A stretch of 22,076 nt of DNA from JAIOSM01 sp964593725 (lineage in GTDB: Bacteria > Desulfobacterota > Desulfobacteria > Desulfobacterales > Desulfobacteraceae): positions 1 through 22,076 of the forward strand of contig CAZQJS010000050.1 in assembly GCA_964593725.1 (NCBI GenBank), written 5' to 3'. How positions within the stretch are numbered: the stretch's first letter is position 1; each line of letters opens with the position of its first letter. Below, one piece after another: positions 8,529 through 16,779 of the stretch. A program made the position numbers and the translations under genes. Below the pieces are notes generated by a model. It was not told the DNA's origin. It saw only the letters and a list, made by a program, of their open reading frames with translations, and did not search any database.

Positions 8529-10466
8529 ATGGGTAAAAAACAGAAAACCTGTGAGTTTAAAACCGAAGTCCAGCAGTTATTGCATCTTATAGTTAATTCC
8601 CTTTATTCAAACAAGGAAATTTTCCTGAGGGAGTTGATCTCCAATGCGTCTGATGCCATTGATAAAGCAAAATTCAAAGAGCAGACAGAACCTGATCTTT
8701 TTAAAGATGATAATGATTACCACATCAGAATATCTGCTGATCCGGATAAAAAGACCATTACAATTGAAGACAATGGAATCGGAATGACATATGACGAGGT
8801 GACAGAAAACATTGGCACCATTGCCCAGAGCGGTACAAAAGCATTCATGGAAGCCCTTGAAAAATCAAAGTCTGACAATGTCATCTCACCGGATCTCATC
8901 GGTCAGTTTGGAGTCGGGTTTTACAGTGCCTTTATTGTGGCATCAAAGATTATCTTAGAGACCAGAGCACCCGGGGAAAAGATGGGTGTAAAATGGGTTT
9001 CCGACGGCAAAGGCTCCTACACCATTGAAGAGATTAAAAAGAAAACCCGGGGTACTGAAATCACCCTTGAACTGAAAGACCCTGAAGATGGAGAACAGGA
9101 TTTTACCCAGGAGTATACACTCAGGCATATTGTGAAAAAGCATTCTGATTTTGTGCAGTATCCCATAATCATGAACGTTGAAAAGATAGAACCGATTCCT
9201 GAAAATGAACAGATCAAGGATAAGGACGGTAAGGTAATAGGAGAGACCACAAGGAAAAAAAGGGAGGATGAAACCCTTAACTCCATGAAAGCCATATGGT
9301 CAAGGAGTAAAGAAGATGTAACAGACGATGAATATGAAGAGTTTTATAAACATATAAGTCATAACTGGGATAAACCTGCAGCTCGCATCCATAAAAAATT
9401 TGAGGGTGTGACAGAGTATGATGTACTCATGTTTCTGCCTTCCAAGGCACCTTTTGACCTGTTTCAGCCCAATAGAAAACACGGCATGCAGCTCTATTGC
9501 AAGCGCGTTTTTATCATGGATGACTGTAAAGAACTTCTGCCCGAGTATCTTGGATTTGTCCAGGGTGTTGTTGATGCTCCTGATCTTAATCTCAATGTAA
9601 GCCGTGAAATCCTTCAGGAGGACCGTTTTGTCAGGAGCATCAGGAAAAACCTTGTAAAACAGATTTTTTCCACTCTTGAAGCCATGGAAAAAGAAGAGTA
9701 TGAGAAATTTTATGAAGAGTTTGGAAAGGCCCTCAAAGCCGGAATTCCGACAGATTTTGAAAATAAAGATAAGATTGCCTCTCTTTTAAGATATAAGACA
9801 ACAAAGTCTGATGGTAAATATATCTCCCTGGATCAATACATTGAGAACATGAAAGATGACCAGAAGGAGATATATTTCATCACAGGGGAAGAACTCTCAT
9901 CCCTTGCCAACAGCCCTCTTCTTGAGGCTCTGAAGGAAAAGGATTATGAAGTGCTTTTAATGGTTGACCCGGTTGATGAATGGGTTGTTCAATCCCTTAC
10001 AGAATATAAGGACAAAAAACTGAAAAGCGCTGAAAAAGGCGACCTTGATCTCAATAAAATTGATGATAAACAAAAAGATGAGTATTCGGCATTATTGAAA
10101 TTTATCAAAGATAAACTCGGGGATAAGGTTAAGGATGTTGTAATATCCAAAAGGCTTAAAGAATCTGTCTCATGCCTGTCTGCAGATGATTTTGCCATGA
10201 GTTCCTACATGGAAAAAATACTCAAGGCATCAGGCCAGGCAGCACCTGATCAAAAGCGCACCATGGAAGTAAATACAGCCCATCCTGTAATGGAGAAAAT
10301 CAAGAATGTCTTTGAGACAGATACAAATAATCCACTACTCAAGGATTACAGCAACCTCTTGTTTGACCTTGCCATTGTGAGTGAAGGCGGTAAGGTTGAG
10401 AATCCTTCCAGGTTCAGCAAACTTGTGGGTGATCTTATGGTTAACAGCCTGGGAGATACCAAATGA
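8529..10466 (+). CDS. htpG: Molecular chaperone HtpG (bacterial Hsp90)
   Basis: The 645-residue protein is the cytosolic ATP-dependent Hsp90 chaperone that remodels client proteins with DnaK. The GHKL ATPase domain is plain: YSNKEIFLRELISNASDA (residues 26-43, catalytic Glu35 and Asn39), IEDNGIGM, GTIAQSGTKAF (the lid) and IGQFGVGFYSAFIVA. The middle domain is recognised by WSRSKEDVTDDEYEEFYKHI and LNLNVSREILQED (which carries the ATP-contacting Arg), and the C-terminal dimerisation domain by HPVMEKI. The length is slightly above E. coli HtpG (624). ATG 8529 has GAGG about eight bases upstream. rimO follows after 17 bases, so the two may be co-transcribed. HtpG in many bacteria is heat-induced; the promoter here is only partly convincing. 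Confidence 0.98.
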   Translation: MGKKQKTCEFKTEVQQLLHLIVNSLYSNKEIFLRELISNASDAIDKAKFKEQTEPDLFKDDNDYHIRISADPDKKTITIEDNGIGMTYDEVTENIGTIAQSGTKAFMEALEKSKSDNVISPDLIGQFGVGFYSAFIVASKIILETRAPGEKMGVKWVSDGKGSYTIEEIKKKTRGTEITLELKDPEDGEQDFTQEYTLRHIVKKHSDFVQYPIIMNVEKIEPIPENEQIKDKDGKVIGETTRKKREDETLNSMKAIWSRSKEDVTDDEYEEFYKHISHNWDKPAARIHKKFEGVTEYDVLMFLPSKAPFDLFQPNRKHGMQLYCKRVFIMDDCKELLPEYLGFVQGVVDAPDLNLNVSREILQEDRFVRSIRKNLVKQIFSTLEAMEKEEYEKFYEEFGKALKAGIPTDFENKDKIASLLRYKTTKSDGKYISLDQYIENMKDDQKEIYFITGEELSSLANSPLLEALKEKDYEVLLMVDPVDEWVVQSLTEYKDKKLKSAEKGDLDLNKIDDKQKDEYSALLKFIKDKLGDKVKDVVISKRLKESVSCLSADDFAMSSYMEKILKASGQAAPDQKRTMEVNTAHPVMEKIKNVFETDTNNPLLKDYSNLLFDLAIVSEGGKVENPSRFSKLVGDLMVNSLGDTK

Positions 10467-10483
10467 ATAAAACAGTATAGATA

Positions 10484-11833
10484 ATGGAAATCTATATTGA
10501 AAGCCTCGGGTGTGTCAGGAACAATGTAGACAGTGAAGTTATGGCCGGTTATCTGGAACTTGCAGGTCATACAATTGTTGATGATCCTGCAGGGGCCCTG
10601 ATAATTATTATCAACACCTGTGGATTTATATCAACAGCTTCCCGGGAAGCTGTTGATGTAATTCTTTCCATGGCTGAATTGAAAAAAAGAGGCAGGTTAA
10701 AACGGCTCATTGTAACAGGCTGTCTTGTGGAACGGTATAAGAATGATGATCTTCTGCCTTCTCTGCCCGAGGTGGATGCTTTTCTTGGTACAGGTGCAGT
10801 GAACCGGATTGTACATGCTGTTGAAGACAGATCAGGGGGAACCCTGGCCCTGTTACCTGACCCGGCAGACAGGAAGCAGGAGGATGAATTTGCACCCCTG
10901 CCCAGAAAATTTGCTTCATTAACTCCGGCATATTTAAAAGTGTCAGAGGGGTGCAGAAGAAAGTGCACCTATTGCATTATCCCGAAACTCAGGGGCCCCC
11001 AGAGGAGCAAACCTGTCAGGACGGTTTTAGCTGAAACAGGACAGCTTCTGGCAAAGGGCTCCAGGGAGATTGTTCTGGTGGCAGAGAGCACAACAGATTA
11101 CGGTCTGGATTTAGATGAGAAGGTCTCCTTTGCAGATTTAATTGGCAATGTTGCAAAGCAGATAGGGAATTTTGGAAAAAGCCCGGAAAAATCATCATGG
11201 TTAAGACTTCTTTATACCTACCCTTCAACCCTGAATAAAGATATTATCAATACTGTTTTAAATATCCCTGTAATCTGCCCCTATTTTGATGTCCCTGTCC
11301 AGCACGCATCATCAAAAATATTAAGGCGGATGGGGAGAGACTATTCAAAGGATGACCTTTTAAAGCTGTTTGGCTTTATAAAGGAGAAAGACCCGGATGC
11401 TGCCCTGCGTACAACTGTTATTACTGGGTTTCCCGGTGAGACAGAGGATGACTTTAATGAACTTCTGGATTTTATCAGACATGTTAAGTTTAATCATCTT
11501 GGCGTGTTCACCTATTCTGATTCCCAGGATTTAAAATCCCATAATTTTGACAACCATGTTCCAAAGGATGTTGCCAGAAAAAGGCATGATATTATCATGG
11601 AGACCCAGGCCGGGATATCCCTTGGGATCAATTTAAAATATATCGGCAGAACCTGCAGAGTTCTGGTAGAGGGAGAGTCTGACCATGGAATATACCTTGG
11701 AAGGACTATGTTTCAGGCCCCTGAAGTGGATGGATTGACATTTATTTATGGATTTGATCTTGAAATCGGCACCTTTGTTGATGTAAAGATTACTGAAGCA
11801 TATGAATATGATATCGCAGGGGAAGTTGTATGA
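10484..11833 (+). CDS. rimO: Ribosomal protein S12 methylthiotransferase RimO
   Basis: RimO is a radical-SAM enzyme that adds a methylthio group to the conserved aspartate of ribosomal protein S12. The 449-residue product has the N-terminal methylthiotransferase domain with its three auxiliary-cluster cysteines at 10, 46 and 80, then the radical-SAM motif CRRKCTYC (Cys157, 161, 164) in the RimO-typical context KVSEGC...CIIPKLRGPQRSKP, then VQHASSKILRRMGR and TVITGFPGETEDDF, and a C-terminal TRAM domain (about 385-449). This context favours RimO over MiaB, which has a different flanking signature. ATG 10484 is preceded by an in-frame stop two codons upstream and has a weak ribosome site. The stop overlaps the next gene's start as ATGA. 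Confidence 0.95.
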   Translation: MEIYIESLGCVRNNVDSEVMAGYLELAGHTIVDDPAGALIIIINTCGFISTASREAVDVILSMAELKKRGRLKRLIVTGCLVERYKNDDLLPSLPEVDAFLGTGAVNRIVHAVEDRSGGTLALLPDPADRKQEDEFAPLPRKFASLTPAYLKVSEGCRRKCTYCIIPKLRGPQRSKPVRTVLAETGQLLAKGSREIVLVAESTTDYGLDLDEKVSFADLIGNVAKQIGNFGKSPEKSSWLRLLYTYPSTLNKDIINTVLNIPVICPYFDVPVQHASSKILRRMGRDYSKDDLLKLFGFIKEKDPDAALRTTVITGFPGETEDDFNELLDFIRHVKFNHLGVFTYSDSQDLKSHNFDNHVPKDVARKRHDIIMETQAGISLGINLKYIGRTCRVLVEGESDHGIYLGRTMFQAPEVDGLTFIYGFDLEIGTFVDVKITEAYEYDIAGEVV

Positions 11834-12843
11834 AACAGGATTTGTCAGGAGATGATCTTAAAACCATGTTAATGGTTAAGATCAGGGATGATCTTGAAAA
11901 AATTGAAGAATCCCTTAGACTAAATGTAAATGCCAACCTTGAGCTTGTGCGGAAGATTGCAGGCCACATACTTTTTGCCGGGGGTAAAAGGTTACGTCCT
12001 CTTTTGATGATCAATTGTGCAAAAATGTGCGGTTACCAGGGAAAACAGGGAGAAAGAAAAGCACTTGTTGACTTTTCCATAATCTTTGAGTATCTGCATG
12101 CTGCAACCCTTCTCCACGATGATGTCATTGATGAAGCAGTTGCGAGACGGGGCAGAAAAACTGCCCATCATATCTGGTCTGCCCCGGAAGTAATACTGAC
12201 CGGTGATTTTCTGCTTGCACGTTCCTTAAGTATTACAGCCGATACCCGGAATCCGGATATAATATCAACCATTGCAACTATTACAGAAGAGATGTCCCAG
12301 GGAGAGATAGACCAGCTCATGTACAAGGGCAGGCTTGATCTGTCACGGGAACACTATTTCAGCATCATAAGGCGGAAAACAGCAGTTCTGATTGAAGGTG
12401 CATGCAGATGCGGAGCCCTGCTTGCAGGAGCAGCAAAAACCCTGGAAGATGCTCTGTTCAACTATGGCCATAACCTTGGCATGGCATTCCAGATGGCAGA
12501 TGATCTTCTTGATTATACATCTGATGCACAAACCCTGGGAAAAAAGCCAGGTGCTGACCTGCGGGAGGGGAAATTAACCCTTCCTTTGATAAAAACACTG
12601 GAAAGGGCTTCACAAGAGGACAGAATTTTAATTGAAAAGATAGTTATGGCCAAAGAGTTCAGCCAGACAGGGTTTGGGGATCTTGTTGCCTTAATTCGAA
12701 AATATAAAGGTATTGAATATACTGAAGCAAAGGCATTGGAATATGTAGAGAATGCAAAGAGATGCCTTGACATGTTCCAGGCATCGGATCAGAAGGAGTT
12801 GCTCACAATGCTTGCAGATTATTCGGTAAAAAGAGAGGTATAA
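11830..12843 (+). CDS. Long-chain polyprenyl diphosphate synthase (IspB type)
   Basis: This trans-isoprenyl diphosphate synthase condenses isopentenyl diphosphate onto an allylic primer; in an anaerobic sulfate reducer the product most likely becomes the menaquinone side chain. Seen in the 337 residues: GGKRLRP (51-57), the first aspartate-rich motif HDDVID (Asp97, 98, 101), GDFLLARSLS (125-134), QGEIDQL (157-163), and the second aspartate-rich motif MADDLLDY (Asp224, 225, 228) followed by GKKPGADLREGKLTLPL. Small residues before the first aspartate motif and the overall length fit a long-chain enzyme rather than a farnesyl or geranylgeranyl synthase; the exact chain length cannot be read. 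Translation is coupled to rimO through the ATGA overlap. Confidence 0.93.
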   Translation: MKQDLSGDDLKTMLMVKIRDDLEKIEESLRLNVNANLELVRKIAGHILFAGGKRLRPLLMINCAKMCGYQGKQGERKALVDFSIIFEYLHAATLLHDDVIDEAVARRGRKTAHHIWSAPEVILTGDFLLARSLSITADTRNPDIISTIATITEEMSQGEIDQLMYKGRLDLSREHYFSIIRRKTAVLIEGACRCGALLAGAAKTLEDALFNYGHNLGMAFQMADDLLDYTSDAQTLGKKPGADLREGKLTLPLIKTLERASQEDRILIEKIVMAKEFSQTGFGDLVALIRKYKGIEYTEAKALEYVENAKRCLDMFQASDQKELLTMLADYSVKREV

Positions 12844-12851
12844 AAGATAAA

Positions 12852-14063
12852 ATGGTAAAAAAATTAATGGTTTACACTCAAAAAATATCAATTTTATTTG
12901 TTTTGGCAGCAAGCCTGATTCTTTTGATCAACAGTGATGGCGAATCCAGTCAGAACCAGAAAATTTTTACAACTGTGGCAACAGGAACCCAGAAAATAAC
13001 CAAGCGGTTCTCCTCCAAAATAAAAAGGGATGCAGTTTCCATGGCTCTTAAATACTCAGTGGAGAGGGCAGTGGCACGGATTCTTTCCCCTGATCTGTTT
13101 ACATCGGGCTTTAGAGCACTGGACAGCAGGGTTTTGACAAATTATTCAAAATATATAGTGGATTATATTGTTGTGGCTGAAGTGCACAATGAAAAAAAAT
13201 ATGTTGCAGCTGTTAAGGCAAGGGTTAACATGGCACTTCTTAAAAAACATCTGAAAAAGTATGGGATAGCTGGGAAAAAGAGGAAAAAACCCTCTGTACT
13301 TGTTTTAATAAGCGAAAAAAGTCAGCCGGATAACCTGCTTAAGTACTGGTGGAGCAGTATTCCCATGCTTTATGATTCATACGCGGCAGATGCAGTTATT
13401 CAGTCCATGGCAGAGGATGAATTTGTAATGCGGGGCGTTGATACGGCAAATACACAACCTGAAAAATACGGTGTGGTTTTCAACTCTGTGTATGACAGGA
13501 GTGCTGCCTTGAGATTCGGAAGAGAGCTTAAGGCTGATATTGTAATTATCGGCAGGGCAGAATCTTTTGAGGCAATGAACAGAATGGGGGAAGAGAAGAT
13601 ATATGAAGCAGATATTACCCTTGATATATTCAATGTCAGTACAAAAAGAAAGATTAAAACCATTGGTATAAAAACAACAGTTAAGGGCATGGATGCTGAA
13701 GAGGGTAATATCAGTGCATTGAAAAAAGCAGGCCTGCTTGCAGCACAGGAGATCACAGCTGTGACAGACAGGTACTGGGCAGAGAATGTCTTAAAAAAAG
13801 TTCAGAGGATTGAGACAATAATCAAAGGTGAAAACTATCTTTCAAATTTTATTATGCTGAGAAAAGCATTAAATGATATATCAGATGTTAAAAGTGTAAA
13901 AACCAAGGAACTCGGGGCAGACCAGGCAATAGTCAGTATCCTCTTTAAAGGCAATGCTGAGCAGCTTGCCCAGGCTCTCTTACTTAAGACATTTGAGTCA
14001 TTTGGTATTGAAATTTATAATGTGAAAGAAAGATCCTTTACAATCAAGTTTGTCTCCAGGTAA
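12852..14063 (+). CDS. Secreted/periplasmic protein of unknown function, FlgT-like N-terminal region
   Basis: I cannot name this 403-residue protein with confidence. It begins with a basic segment and a hydrophobic stretch (about 11-27, KISILFVLAASLILLI) that looks like an uncleaved anchor or signal peptide. Residues about 58-130 (RDAVSMALKYSVERAVARIL...VLTNYSKYIVDYIVVAE) resemble the alpha/beta domain in FlgT-like and similar outer-membrane or secretion accessory proteins: a helix that joins DNA-like 'A..A...AV..' spacing, then a strand with Y-V-V. A second unit (about 147-275) has LVLISEKSQPDN and KADIVIIGRAESFE, reminiscent of periplasmic proteins that build a new alpha/beta fold; the third part (about 315-403) may be another repeat. 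It lies nine bases after the polyprenyl synthase. The Shine-Dalgarno site is weak (GAGAGG about 13 bases before ATG 12852); ATG 12867 is an alternative. Confidence 0.75.
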   Translation: MVKKLMVYTQKISILFVLAASLILLINSDGESSQNQKIFTTVATGTQKITKRFSSKIKRDAVSMALKYSVERAVARILSPDLFTSGFRALDSRVLTNYSKYIVDYIVVAEVHNEKKYVAAVKARVNMALLKKHLKKYGIAGKKRKKPSVLVLISEKSQPDNLLKYWWSSIPMLYDSYAADAVIQSMAEDEFVMRGVDTANTQPEKYGVVFNSVYDRSAALRFGRELKADIVIIGRAESFEAMNRMGEEKIYEADITLDIFNVSTKRKIKTIGIKTTVKGMDAEEGNISALKKAGLLAAQEITAVTDRYWAENVLKKVQRIETIIKGENYLSNFIMLRKALNDISDVKSVKTKELGADQAIVSILFKGNAEQLAQALLLKTFESFGIEIYNVKERSFTIKFVSR

Positions 14064-14154
14064 TTTACAAATCTTAAATTATATTATATGTTCGTTTAAG
14101 AATTTATTTAAAATATTGACTATTTTTTGTAAGGTTTACAGGTAAATTAATAAA

Positions 14155-15990
14155 ATGATGAAGATAATAAAGGGAAAGCCTTTAAAGGAACTGCCGGTTC
14201 CAGGCAGGACACTGCCTGAAATTTTTTTAAAACAGAGAAATAAATATGGCAGCAGCAGGATTGCTCTCAGGACAAAAAAGGGTAATTCCTGGATGGAATA
14301 CTCCTGGAATGATTATTTTGACAGTGTTGAAAAGGTGGCAGCAGGGTTTCTTGCTTCAGGGGTTAAACCCTTTGACAGGGTCTGCCTTTTATCTGCGAAC
14401 TGCCCTGAATGGCTTTTCATAAGCCTTGCCCTTCAGAGCATTGAAGCATATCTTGTACCTGTTTACCCTAACAGCATTTCTGACCAGGTTAAGCATATTG
14501 TTGAGCACAGTGAAGCCCATCTGATCATTGTGCAGGATCATGACCAGCTGAAAAAGATTGAAAAATGGCGGGATTCTGTAAACACCCTCACAGAAGTTAT
14601 TTTGATGTCAGGAGAGCCTGCTCCAGACACAATCGGCTATGATGCCTTTATTGACAGAGCAGCTGCCTGGATGGATAATAATCCTTCCGGCTTATTGGAA
14701 TCATGTATTGCAAAACTGACACCTGAATCACCCGTCGGCATAATTTATACTTCAGGTACCACAGGGCCGCCCAAGGGGACAATTGCCCTCCAGAGAAATT
14801 ATATTTTTGAAGCCCAGAGCCTGCTTACTTTGTATGATCACATATATGAAGAAGATACCATCTCGTTTCTTCCCCTGTCACATATAGCAGAACAGATTCA
14901 GACTCTATGCTGCGGGATAGCAGCTGCATTTAACGTATCCTTTGCAAAAAGTATTGAATCTGTAAAGGATGATCTGGTTGAGATCAGGCCGACTCTTTTT
15001 TTTTCAGTTCCCCGTCTTTATGAAAAAGTTCATGCTGCAATATTGGATTCTGTTGCCTCCTCTTCTTTTGTCAAGCGCTCTTTATTTAACTGGGCACTGA
15101 AAACAGGAGATAAAATACGGCTTTACAGGAACAACAACCTGGCAATTCCTATTCTGGATAAGATGCAATGGACCCTTGCAGATAAACTGGTTTTTTCAAA
15201 AATGAAAAAAAAGATGGGGCTTGACAGGACTCATTTTTATATGAGTGGTGCAGCCCCCCTTTCCATTGATGTTGCAAGGTTTTTTGGATCCATGGGCATG
15301 GATATAAATGAAGTTTACGGCCAGACCGAATGCACAGGTATTGCCAATGCAACAAACCCTGGCAGGGTTGTGCCGGGAGCCATCGGCCCTCCCATGCCGG
15401 GGTGTGAGGTTGGCATCCTTGAAGATGGTGAGATTGTTATCAAAGGTGATAATAATTTCATGGGATACTGGAAGGATCAGGCAAAAACAGACAGGGTGCT
15501 GAGGGATGACTGGCTCCACACAGGAGATATAGGCCATTTCCATGATGACGGCTATCTTGAGATAACTGACAGGAAAAAGGATATCATTGTCACTTCGGGT
15601 GGTAAAAATACAGCTCCCCAGAGCATTGAAGGCCTTATTAAAGGATATCCCTGCATATCCCAGGCTGTGGTGATAGGAGACAGAAGAAAGTACCTGACAT
15701 GTCTGATTGCCCTTGATCAGGAGAGTCTGCCAGGCTTTTGCAGCCGTGTTGGTATTGAAAAACTTGACCCGTGTGAAGCTGTTAACAATGAGACCATTAT
15801 ATGGAATATCCAGAAATATATTGATAAAATTAATGAAGGCCTTGCACGGTTTGAAACAATTAAATATTTCAGACTTCTTCCCAATAATTTTTCCATTGAA
15901 ACAGGGGAATTAACACCAACCATGAAAGTTAAACGCCAGGTTATCAATGAAAAATATAAACATATCATAGATTCAATGTATGAGTATTGA
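14155..15990 (+). CDS. Long-chain fatty-acid--CoA ligase (AMP-forming, FadD15/ACSL type)
   Basis: This enzyme activates fatty acids to acyl-CoA through an acyl-adenylate. The 611-residue product shows the adenylate-forming family motifs in order: P-loop YTSGTTGPPKG (198-208), LPLSHIAEQ (239-247), YGQTECTG (388-395), HTGDIG (455-460), the hinge ITDRKKDII (470-478), and the C-terminal ELTPTMKVKR (585-594) with the likely catalytic lysine at 591. The SHIAEQ and long C-terminal features fit the long-chain ACSL-like branch, not acetyl-CoA synthetase. It starts a new unit after 91 AT-rich bases with only a partial promoter (TTGACT at 14116-14121) and has no clear Shine-Dalgarno site. The acyltransferase gene follows immediately, so the pair could activate and esterify fatty acids. 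Confidence 0.92.
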   Translation: MMKIIKGKPLKELPVPGRTLPEIFLKQRNKYGSSRIALRTKKGNSWMEYSWNDYFDSVEKVAAGFLASGVKPFDRVCLLSANCPEWLFISLALQSIEAYLVPVYPNSISDQVKHIVEHSEAHLIIVQDHDQLKKIEKWRDSVNTLTEVILMSGEPAPDTIGYDAFIDRAAAWMDNNPSGLLESCIAKLTPESPVGIIYTSGTTGPPKGTIALQRNYIFEAQSLLTLYDHIYEEDTISFLPLSHIAEQIQTLCCGIAAAFNVSFAKSIESVKDDLVEIRPTLFFSVPRLYEKVHAAILDSVASSSFVKRSLFNWALKTGDKIRLYRNNNLAIPILDKMQWTLADKLVFSKMKKKMGLDRTHFYMSGAAPLSIDVARFFGSMGMDINEVYGQTECTGIANATNPGRVVPGAIGPPMPGCEVGILEDGEIVIKGDNNFMGYWKDQAKTDRVLRDDWLHTGDIGHFHDDGYLEITDRKKDIIVTSGGKNTAPQSIEGLIKGYPCISQAVVIGDRRKYLTCLIALDQESLPGFCSRVGIEKLDPCEAVNNETIIWNIQKYIDKINEGLARFETIKYFRLLPNNFSIETGELTPTMKVKRQVINEKYKHIIDSMYEY

Positions 15991-15998
15991 ACCCTGGT

Positions 15999-16634
15999 AT
16001 GGATGACAATAGTATAAAAAAAGGTTTTATTTCAAGATTTGCAGTTACCCATAATGGACCGGATTGCGGAATATTAAGGTGCGTTTTTGCAAGAACATTG
16101 ATGTGGCTGACCGGCTGGAAAGCCACTGGCACGCTTCCCCGTGATAATAAATTTATTCTGATCGGCGAACCCCATACAAGTAACTGGGATTTCCTTTTAA
16201 TGTTCGGGGCTGCATACTCTTTCAGGCTGAAAATTTCATGGCTGGGTAAGAATTCCATATTTAAAAAACCCTTTGGAACACTCATGAAGTATTTCGGCGG
16301 AATACCCATTAACAGAAACATAAAAGATAATCTTGTAAAAAGAACAGTTGAACTTTTTAATGAATCTGAAAAATTTGTTCTTGTCATCGGGCCTTCAGGA
16401 ACCCGGAGCAAAAGATATTACTGGAGATCAGGTTTCTACTGGATTGCACACACAGCAAATATCCCTGTATTATGCGGGTATCTGGATTTTGTAAATAAAA
16501 TTGTCCATGTGGGGCTCTGTTTTGTTCCCACGGGTGATGTCAAAAAGGATATGGACAGGATCCGTGAATATTATAAGGATATACGCGGAAAACATCCTGA
16601 GCTTGAAAACAGAATCCTGCTCAAAGATGAATAA
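15999..16634 (+). CDS. PlsC-type 1-acyl-glycerol-3-phosphate acyltransferase family protein
   Basis: The product of about 211 residues fits the PlsC/LPLAT fold, which transfers acyl groups to glycerophosphate-like acceptors at the inner face of the cytoplasmic membrane. Seen: the catalytic HX4D motif HTSNWD (His59, Asp64), the substrate-binding GGIPINR (100-106), and GPSGTRSK (131-138), where the family's usual PEGTRS has Ser instead of Glu. The following YYWRSGFYWIA is typical of a short subfamily. ATG 15999 lies 8 bases after the ligase stop; a TTG at 15987 (TTGA overlap) would add four residues, and neither has a good ribosome site. Adjacent to the acyl-CoA ligase, it likely uses the acyl-CoA made there, though the precise acceptor is unknown. 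Confidence 0.82.
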   Translation: MDDNSIKKGFISRFAVTHNGPDCGILRCVFARTLMWLTGWKATGTLPRDNKFILIGEPHTSNWDFLLMFGAAYSFRLKISWLGKNSIFKKPFGTLMKYFGGIPINRNIKDNLVKRTVELFNESEKFVLVIGPSGTRSKRYYWRSGFYWIAHTANIPVLCGYLDFVNKIVHVGLCFVPTGDVKKDMDRIREYYKDIRGKHPELENRILLKDE

Positions 16635-16641
16635 ACTGTAA

Positions 16642-16670
16642 TTGACAACTTAATTTTCATTTGCTATCAC
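16642..16670 (+). promoter_or_regulatory. Candidate tmc operon promoter
   Basis: TTGACA at 16642-16647 and TATCAC at 16665-16670 are separated by 17 bases, a consensus -35 and a 4/6 -10. It is the only good promoter in the 145-base spacer after the acyltransferase gene and would give a leader of roughly 100 bases before tmcD. Confidence 0.5.
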
Positions 16671-16695
16671 TTTATTCATAATTTTATTAATTGGT

Positions 16696-16714
16696 AATAA
16701 TTGATAAAATTATT
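16696..16714. promoter_or_regulatory. Inverted repeat in the tmc leader
   Basis: AATAATT-GATAA-AATTATT is a perfect 7-base inverted repeat located about 25 bases downstream of the candidate -10, where a repressor could block transcription. In such AT-rich sequence it may be chance. Confidence 0.25.
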
Positions 16715-16779
16715 GATTTTAATGACGATAAAGAAAGAAGAGATATAAGAATATAACCCGTATTAAATCGGAGATTACA

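Noticed and set aside
14064..14154. Hairpin CTTAAA...TTTAAG as terminator
   Set aside because: Six AT-rich pairs with a long loop are too weak to call.
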